This document shows positions 10,401 to 19,400 of a DNA stretch of 22,227 nucleotides, one piece after another. Location of the stretch: assembly GCA_019648995.1 (NCBI GenBank), contig BLXT01003539.1, positions 2,503,208 to 2,525,434 on the forward strand, given 5' to 3'. Each line of letters opens with the position of its first letter. Within the stretch, counting starts at the first letter, position 1. Origin of the DNA: Plakobranchus ocellatus (lineage: Eukaryota; Mollusca; Gastropoda; Plakobranchidae). The translations under genes were made by a program, and so were the position numbers. A model generated the notes under the pieces. It saw nothing but the letters and a program-made list of their open reading frames with translations, was not told where the DNA came from and searched no databases.

Positions 10401-13400
10401 AACTGAATTTCCCATCAAAAGAAAAGTTGTTAGGAAAAAATTGGGAAAGAGGCAAAAAAAAACCTTGATGAGTCTTCCATTAAATGTTTGATGAATCTTA
10501 TTGCACTTGTATTAACTACAAATCAATACAGACCAGCCAGGCATTAATATTACTTCCCAATGATAATTTTCACCCATAACTGCCTCACCAGTAAGATCCA
10601 GCCTGATGATGCTGTAGTCGAGGATTTTCCCTGAGCCCAGCTTGGCTTTGAGAGAATTCAGTGCCTGCAGGCCACGCACAACTTCACTTGACTCCTTATC
10701 GTGCTTTAACACTTGAAAGGTCAGAACTAAGCTGTAAGTGTGGTATGTGGAGGATGGGGGAAGGAAAAAGGAAAAAAAAAGATGAGTTCCAAAGTTTAAA
10801 GATGTTGGCGAAAGCAACTTGGAAAACATAATCAGTTTCTCATTTTGAACATCACAAGTAGATATATAGACAACTTGGCATATATCTCAATTCTCATCTT
10901 AGTTCACTGTTGAATGTTACCTCACTATGCGGTTAAAATCACATGATGCAACAATGAAAATCATCTATTACTTTTACCCATTTAAAATAGACACAAATAT
11001 CACAAATTGTTTACATCACGTTGACCGATCCACTATATTTATCAATCAGCTGTTTTGTATGAATATAAATAAGGTTTGCCTGATGCTTGTCTCTACGAAG
11101 AGATGAGTGACAAAAAGACCTCCCCCCAAAAAACCTGGGTTGTTTAATATATTTGTTCAAATATAACTGCTCAAGTCTTTACCACATCAAGGAAGCTTAC
11201 ACACAACAGTTCATTTAGATAACCTTAAATTCTATTTAGCAAGCAGAACAAAATGTTGATGGTGATGATATGACGACAATTACGAGGATGCTGATGATTA
11301 TTAATAACAATAATAATAAAAACAAAAATACTACCAATAGAATAAAATGATAAATATCTTCTGCAACCTTGGCTATGATGTGAAAAGGTATTTGCATTGC
11401 ATCCTGGAAAAATTAGCAACCAAATGCCAAATTCTTTTCTCTCTCAACTACAAAAATAAACAAGCAATTTTCTGTTTGAAACACAGAGGCACTAGTCATA
11501 ACAATAAAATAAGTCGGTTTGTTTTTGGTGCATGTGTATTTTAACTGCTTAACAGTATAACACTCACTGTCCAGACAAAATGTCCTCTGACGTGTCAAGA
11601 AAATGAACGACCATCTCATGATCCTCTGATTGTTTCTGTAGCATCAGCTCCAGCTGGGCTTTGAGGCTCTCCTGAAAATAAAAATGTCAAAAAAAAAAAT
11701 AATGAACATGCTTCTACACTGGTAAAAACAAGTCACATATAAGGTCTCACAAAAAATGTACACTGAGATCTGCTTGTTTGAAAAAAGCGATCTGCCCCAC
11801 ACAAAATAAGTTATTTGTGGACAATTACCCAACAGAGACACATAGTAAATATAAACAGAGATACAGAGCAAACTGTAAACGGACATATGCAGCAGACTGT
11901 AAACAGAGATACACAGCAAACTGTAAACAGGGATAACTGTTAACAGAGTTATGCAGCAAACTGTTAATAGAGATACACAGCAAACTATTAACAGAGATAC
12001 ATTGCAAATTGTTAACAGAGATACACAGTAAACTTTTAACAGACATACACAGCAAACTTAACAGAGATACAGAGTAAACTTTTACCAGAAATACACTACA
12101 AATTATTAATAGAGATATACCACAAGTTAGTAACCAATAAACAACAATTTATTAACAGAGATGTACAGCAAATTAATAACAGAAATACACAAATAGCTGT
12201 TGACAGAAATACCCAGCACTCTATTCAAATGAGGCTGGAGATAAACAAATCTTTTCCTCTCATCACAAAAGGGTCAAGTTTTTTTTTTGTTTCGCTATCT
12301 CCATGTTCATAACTATTTTCAATTGTAAATATTATTTTGATGATCAATTATCCACAAAAAACTCATTTTGTGTGGGCAGGTCACCCTCAATTTTTGTAAA
12401 CTTTTCTCATTTAATGGGGGAACTAAACAATGACTGGAGAATTTTACTTCATACTCTGACAAAATTTGACTAGTGTTAAGCAAAGACACTACATGCAAAA
12501 AAAAAAAAAAAAGACCCCAAAAAAGCATAAAAAAAAAAAAAAAACAGAACAGGAATAAATGTTTTTGCCAGCACATCAAACAGACCTTGTTTGCAGTGGT
12601 GAAATGGTTGATGTTTGCATCAATGATAAGCTCTACAGAATCCTTCTCATGGGCATCTATATGGAGAGGGAGTGTGGAGAGAAAAAAAAAAAGGAGATGT
12701 CAAAATGAGATTGAGGATATATTTAATCTTCGCATATTAACATGGAAGATTATGATTAAATTTTATCTGTGAAGATGTGGAAATCTTGACCTGTTCACTT
12801 GATCTATAGATATGCATACACCAATCACTGGATGGGCACCGGTCTGTAAACAGCAAGTTTTGTTCATTTATTTTTCAAAAGCTGTCACATTTCCTGTGTG
12901 GGCCTTGATTGTGGCTTCACATTGTGTGAGACAAAAGCACTGGTTAAACATCCAGGCACATACCATGAATAACAACTATCTTAACATAACAATCAGCACA
13001 AGAATGCACTTTTTCTACCCCATTCTTTTGATATTTTACTTCTTTCTTTATAACTGTTTATGGCTGATTTTTTTTTTTTTTGTTAAATGAAATATGTTTT
13101 TGAGCACGGAAAGGATTAAAAAGTATTTTAACGTAGGCTAAATATAATTTAGGGATTTTATTCCTTCGCTGATAACATTTTAAAGCCGTCATGCACACAC
13201 ACAGTGAAGTCGATGAATGTGGGTGTAGATCTATCTGTGTGTGTTTGTCATGTGATAAAAAAAAAGTTTGCTATCTGCTGATGATTTAAAACATCAGGTA
13301 TTTTTAAACAGTTTTCTTTAATCAATTTTTTTACCTTTAAAAAGGTGTGCTCACATGGAATAAATTACATAAGGTTAGAGGGTTCAGAGATGAATCAATT

Positions 13401-16400
13401 GCCTCAATTTATGCAATGCGAAAAGGTTGGAAAAAATCTTTATTATAATTGGATTCAGAATAACTTGTGACAAAGCTTGTTTGTTAGCAAGCAGAAGGAT
13501 GTATTTGCTCCTTTGTTTTAGTTGAATAGCCCATTTTGAGTTTGATTATCACACAGGTTTAATTAACCTCTTCGTGATGTAGGTTTTGCATGCCTATGTA
13601 ATGTTGCAGGGTTTGAGTTTGAAAATTTGTAAGGAGTAAATGCTATATATGAGGTGTGCTTAGATACAGTATCATTGTGATTTAGTAGTAAATATTTGAC
13701 CTATAAAAGTATATATTTATGTTCAGGAATGAATGCCCTTTATAATGCAACCTAGCTTTTTTCCCTTTTTCAGATGTATTCTGTTTCTTAGAGCTAGATC
13801 TAGATTTATTGGCATGTGCCTGTCGTTTTTTTCCAGCTTTAGGAGTTTCATGATTGTCACTACTCTCTGTGTCACTTCCCGAACTACTAGATCTAGGAGT
13901 TTCATAATCACTTCCTGAATCTTCATAGAAAGATTCATTTTCACTGAATCACCAAATAAGAGTCCTAATACTTCTTTCTTATCATACAAAGCTCTTCGAG
14001 AACATTTACTATTGTTATCACTACTTGTTGAGGGCTCCATCATGTTGGAAGGAATCAATGTGATATACAGAATGAAAACATCAGAAGAAAAGCTAAAAGC
14101 ATGCCTTTACGAAAGGTTATTTTCTCAGAAGAAGGGTCAATTTATAAAAAAAAAATATCGATAAATTCAATTTTCTTAGTGGCTTTAGCATAGGCTTTGA
14201 AACTTTTCCACTATTCCATCGATATAACCTGACGTACGTTATACGTCAAGTATGGCATCTTGGCACAAGAAGCATGACATACGTTGAACGTCATGTAGGG
14301 CATCTTGGCATGATATTTTATGAAGCTAATATGACGTACGTAAAACGTCATATATGGCATGAAGGGGTTAAAGGCTTTAGTTGAGCACAGGATGAGTTTC
14401 AACAGATCTCAGAAAATCCCTGCAGGGCAAGTCCACATGTCACTGTCTGACAGATGCCCTTTTTCATGATTGATTCCTATGCATGTTAGGCCTTGCTAAA
14501 TAACAGCCAAATTCCTTGCCTTTTGAAAGGAAGTGGGAAAAGATCTGGAAGATTCTTGCCTGGAAAAACTGACTTGACACCATTCACACCTGACTTACTT
14601 TTATTGACCACCAGACTAGCCGTGTCTTTTGACGTGAGACCCTCGGCATCCTCGACTGTGAGAGTGAACAGGTACTGGCCTGCGACAAGATTCACCAGTT
14701 GTAACACAGCCTTGTGATCGGAGTTATTCACGACAGTCTGCGGATGGAAAGGCATATGCCTATACATAATGACTGATGCTCATTATGTAACATAGGCTTT
14801 TTGAGGAGAAAAACCACTCATTTAGAACAGTAGTGGATTGGCAACAGGGATTTTTTTTTTTTTTTGATAAGCATAGAACCCATTCACTCCCTTGTGATTT
14901 TTATTTTGCCCTTAGCAGTTAGTCAAGACATCGGTGTAGGGCTCAAACTTAAACCTGGGAAAGTCAGTTTCCATGCAAATTTAGGGGCAGCTTTACTAGC
15001 AACTGAGCCGCCAACTCCAGAGGACTGTAAAGGATCTGTGTATAGAATCAGATTCTGCAGCATCTGAGCAAAGAAATGATCTTTTCCATTATCTCACTTA
15101 AAGAGAAAGGAGAAATGAAGAAAGGTTATGTGTAATGGATGAAATTATCCCGTGCCTCCAATGCATATTCGTGGCATCTTGGATAAATCATTCGCAAGTC
15201 ATACTGCATGATGCATGAGCCTACAGTTTATACCTTTATGGAGAAAAAAAAATACAAAGTCTCTAACATAGTTCTGTCAAAACATAAGCAATTTTGAACA
15301 ATGGTACTTATATTACCTTTTTGAGTCATTAAAAATATTTAAATAAAAATCCCTAGTGCAAAAGTTTCAACAGTGAATTTGTGTCTGGCTTACTGTGGTT
15401 GCTTGAAATAAGTAATGTCAAACACATATTTTTTTCATAATTCTAGAACTGAAGTTATTTCATAACAAAATAGTCAACATTCCTATAGATTCTTTAGCAC
15501 TGAAATCCATTTCAAACACGTTGCTCCAACCAATGGCTTAATTTTGATGTGGAGATGACCAATCGAACAACCCTCCTCACCCCTGCTGCAAGACTCTTGC
15601 TGTCCCTCTCCCACAGGTACTTGCTGATGCCATGGTCATCACTTGACTTTGACCCATCTAAAGTGACCAAACTCACAGGCAGCTCAACAACTTTGTTTCC
15701 TCCTGCATTTGCCTTGGGTGGAAGTTTCACATCTGAGAAAAAAGATGAAGTCAGGTTGTCTAATGAGTCTTAATAAGTCAGATGCAATGAATAATAGTCT
15801 TGAGGGTGATGCATTTTAGGCACAATGTTTTTCTCTTTAATATGTTTTTAAACAAGTTTAAATCCTTATATTTCTTTACAGAATATGAATTTTTTACATA
15901 GATTTTGCGCCTCTTTAAATACTAATATCTCTCAACAGAATACAATTTAAAAAAAAAAACCAAACAACTTTTTGCACCTCCTTAAAGCCTCATCTGTCTT
16001 TACAGAATCAGAATATTTTTCAACATTTTGCTCTCCTCTCTAAACCCTTGTATCTCTTCACAGATTACATGTATCTTTTTTTTCTTACATTTTTTCTACA
16101 AAACTAACCCAACAGGAGGAAAAAGAAAGCTCGTTTCTGATATGAAAGACATTCCAAATAAAGATGAGGCAAACCTTTCTTGAGAGTGACCGTCAGTTTG
16201 TCCGAGGAATGCTGACCTGATGAGTCAGTCACCGTCAGCTGAAACTCATATTCCCCTTCAGTGATAGTCCCTGTTGCTATGGCTACTGCCTTGTCACCAT
16301 TCGTCAATGTCAAGGTGGTTGGACCTCTGGAGATTTCAAAACAAGCATGCGTCAGCCATTCACTTAATACACTTGCACTTTAAAAGAAAAAAAAGTTTTG

Positions 16401-19400
16401 GTACAGCTTCATCAGACGACCTGGCTAACTTCAAGCTAGTATCTGGCTTACAAGCCCTTATCAGACTGGGAGAAAGGAACAGAAAATAGTACCTGCAGAT
16501 TTCAAGCTGAATGTGCTGACCACTACTCCACCAATATGTCATTAGGTAAGGCATCGAAAGTGACACAGCTTAGTTTCATATACACATGCAATTTCATCCC
16601 TATGATAATAGCATAAGTCATACTTATGCCAAAATGCAATTTTAGTATCATTGCGTTCTGAGATGTTATTGAAATGAGCCAAAACAATTTCACTAAAAAC
16701 ATGAATAAATTTGATATAATCGTTTATTTTTGTTGTTGTTAATGTCTTAAAATCAGTCAAATTAATTTGTGTTATTATGTTAGAGCATTGACAATTTGAA
16801 ACATACAATTCACTCATACTGACTAAAGAAACCATGAAAAAGTAACAGACAAAGAAAGTTACTTGCTGTTGAATGGTGAGAGCTTTTACAAACTTGCTGT
16901 TCGACAAAAAACTTATTGTTGGATTTAAACACTCACCCACTTTGCACCCACAAGTATGTGAGTTTCCCTTGCTCGTCCGTGCTGTTAGTTCCATCAAGCG
17001 TGAGGCTTTCCTGGGGCAGAAACAGGTGCACCTGCCCCGCTGTGCTGGCTACTGGGGGCTTGTTGGTCTCTGCAAAAACAGGTGTAAGTGAGAGCTAAAA
17101 GTTATGATAAATCAAATTGAAAAGCTGACTTATACAACTTGAGCTCATAAGCCATAAAACCTTTAAACTCAAGAAAAACTCGAGCTTAGCTCTGTCACTG
17201 AAAAAGAATGGCAAGCATGGGAGATTTTTTTTTCTTGCTTTCATTATAAACGATGCATGTAGTGAAAAACAAGATTTATAATTATTGATTGGACAGCAAC
17301 CAGCCCAAGCTGTATAAATTTCTTCATAAATCTACATCAAGAATAATTATCTGTAGACCAAACAACTTGACTTTTCCACATTTTATTTGCTTTGAACAGT
17401 GCTTAACTAATTGTGAAAAAAAAATCCCACTTTGTTCAGATACTACATGTCTATTTTTATAATTATAAAAGAATCAGAAAGTCCAAAAAAAACCTCTTAT
17501 TTCCTTTGCATTAACGTATGATTCGCAAAACAATATAATCATCTCATCAAGATTTCATCACAAAACAAAAATTCAAGTCCGTTTCTTATGAAAAAAATTG
17601 CAACTGACCCAAAAAGCAGCCACAAAAAGAGTCAAATCCACCCATTTTGTTGAATATCTCTACTTCAATCAGCATGTTCAGTGCTTCTCTATCAATTTTG
17701 ACTGACACCTGATGCAACTTACATTTCCATTTTGCTAACTCATTACAGGAGTCTCAACTGTTATTTTAACACAAAAATATTTTTTGCTGGATTGAGCATC
17801 CAAAAGTTCCATCTCTTGGATTGAGTTACAAATCTACATGACTGAATTGAAATTGAAGTCCTAAAATAGAAAGAAAAGATTAATATTGCTTTGTGCAAGG
17901 AAAGTGTATAGTATGCATTTAGACAGTTCTTCACATAGAGGAAAAACTCTTTTTTTTTATCTTTCTAGTTTAGGGTTTCCGTGGAAAACAATCATGTAGC
18001 CCCACAACTCAACTCCTTTTGATAAACTGGTACATAAATCTTTTTAATTGACTTAAAAATTTGTTTATTTTTTTTTTATTATGTACTTTTTTAGAACAGA
18101 AAGTAACTACTATTAATTTATACAGTGGGATTCACTTGAGTCAAACTTATATAAGTCAACCTTCCTTTCAGTACATCTTACAACTCGTGAACATTCTGAG
18201 CTACCACTGCTGTGTTGTAAAGAGGAACGTAATAGATCAGTATATGTACCGAAAAGTCAATGTTGTTTTAGATTCCCCGAGGACATCAACTTATAAATCA
18301 GTAATCCACTGTATAGAGTGTGATCAAGCAGAACTTACGAGGTTTCACAAACACACGAACATCCGCCGTGTCTGTTTGGCCTGAGGAATCCGTGACTTTG
18401 AGTGTAAACTTGTAATCACCAGCTTCAAGGTTAGTGAGGTGCAAAACAGGCGACCGCACACCCTAAAATGATAGACATTGAGATAAGATAGACGTAGCTG
18501 CAATTAATCTGAAGAAGGTAGTCGGGAGGAGAGGAGTCTATGATAGGTCTTTAAAAGTAACAATAGCATTTTTGAATTGGCTTGCATTAGAGTGCTTACT
18601 GCTAAAACATTTCATGTATATCATATCTTCCTTTTAGAGTGCATATCAGAATGAATTTATACTATTAGAAGCTCTTACAAGTATTCAGTTCATACATTCG
18701 AATTATAAATAAAAAGACTACAGACACTGAAGCTTTCTTGTACACACCGTCATCCCCACTGTGAGCTTGTCGTCTGCTGACTTAATCCACTCATAGGTTA
18801 TCTCTCCTTTATCATCAGAGCTCTTGTTGCCGAAGAGATCCAGTGAGTTTTTGGGGAGAAAAACAACCTGGTTAGAACCAGCATCTGCTCTGGGAGGGTA
18901 ATCTTTCTCTGGGGAAAACAAAAACATATTATTCTTTTTTATCTTTTGATTTCCAGCTTTACACCTCAATTAAACATTATAAAAACGAGATGTATGTAAT
19001 TTTCTATGGACATATTTTATGTTGATTGTTTTTCTCTTTTTTAACTTCTTCTATATCATTTTTAGCACAGCCTCAGTGGCTTGAGAGGTAGTGAACCAAT
19101 CCTGAAACCTGTGGAGTTTCTCCGTCCTAGATTTACTCTCATGAAAAGAAACAATGTAACACAGGCCAATTAGGCCTGAAGTCGTGGAAGGAGTGATCAG
19201 ACAAAATAGCACAAATAAATATTTTTTCATGTTTCTCTGTAAAATTTGGTCAAACTTTATCAATGAATCCTTGCCACTCAATTCTTTTTATTCTGGCATA
19301 AGGTCATGCTACCTAAGAAGGGAACCAGCCTGAGAATGGTTAGAGCCCTAATGTAAAGCAAATTGTGATGCAGCCTGGAGAAAATGAAGCTTCAGTCAAA

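Larger units (their letters stand above)
13567..14367 (-). mobile_element. Deleted piggyBac-type DNA transposon
   Basis: The element is bounded by TTAA at 13563-13566 and at 14368-14371. Its ends are CCTCTTCGTG on the left and, reversed, CCCCTTCATG on the right; they match at 8 of 10 bases and both differences are transitions. Inside, on the minus strand and starting about 310 bases from the right end, is the acidic, serine-rich N-terminus of a piggyBac-like transposase. TTAA duplications and C-rich ends opening CCCY are hallmarks of this superfamily. At 801 bp it lacks the catalytic DDD domain, so it is non-autonomous. It sits in the same orientation as the host gene. Confidence 0.72.
12657..14598 (-). 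other. Intron I-J, longest intron, hosting a piggyBac-type relic
   Basis: A 1942-bp phase 1 intron. Removing the element and one TTAA (805 bp) leaves about 1.1 kb, in line with the other introns, which supports a later insertion. From 12657 to 13562 it holds short GT/AC stretches, T runs and nothing recognisable. Confidence 0.85.

Noticed and set aside
10512-10829. Single 105-codon minus-strand gene model
   Set aside because: Only the middle part (exon L, 10589-10731) is coding; the ends are intron on both sides with clear splice sites.
11644-12055. Two cysteine/serine-rich repetitive minus-strand open frames that could pass for a repeat protein
   Set aside because: They come from the 24-bp minisatellite inside an intron; the eight-residue period simply mirrors the DNA unit.
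13277-13296. Small hairpin CTGATG...CATCAG as a regulatory element
   Set aside because: A six-base stem in AT-rich intron sequence is expected by chance; there is no terminator-type context in an animal intron.
16542-16997. 151-codon minus-strand open frame, the longest in the window
   Set aside because: It overlaps exon F in a different frame, runs on into the intron, and its sequence resembles no known domain.
18061-18384. 107-codon plus-strand open frame
   Set aside because: It covers the MITE and lies antisense to exon E, which has strong homology and splice signals on the other strand.
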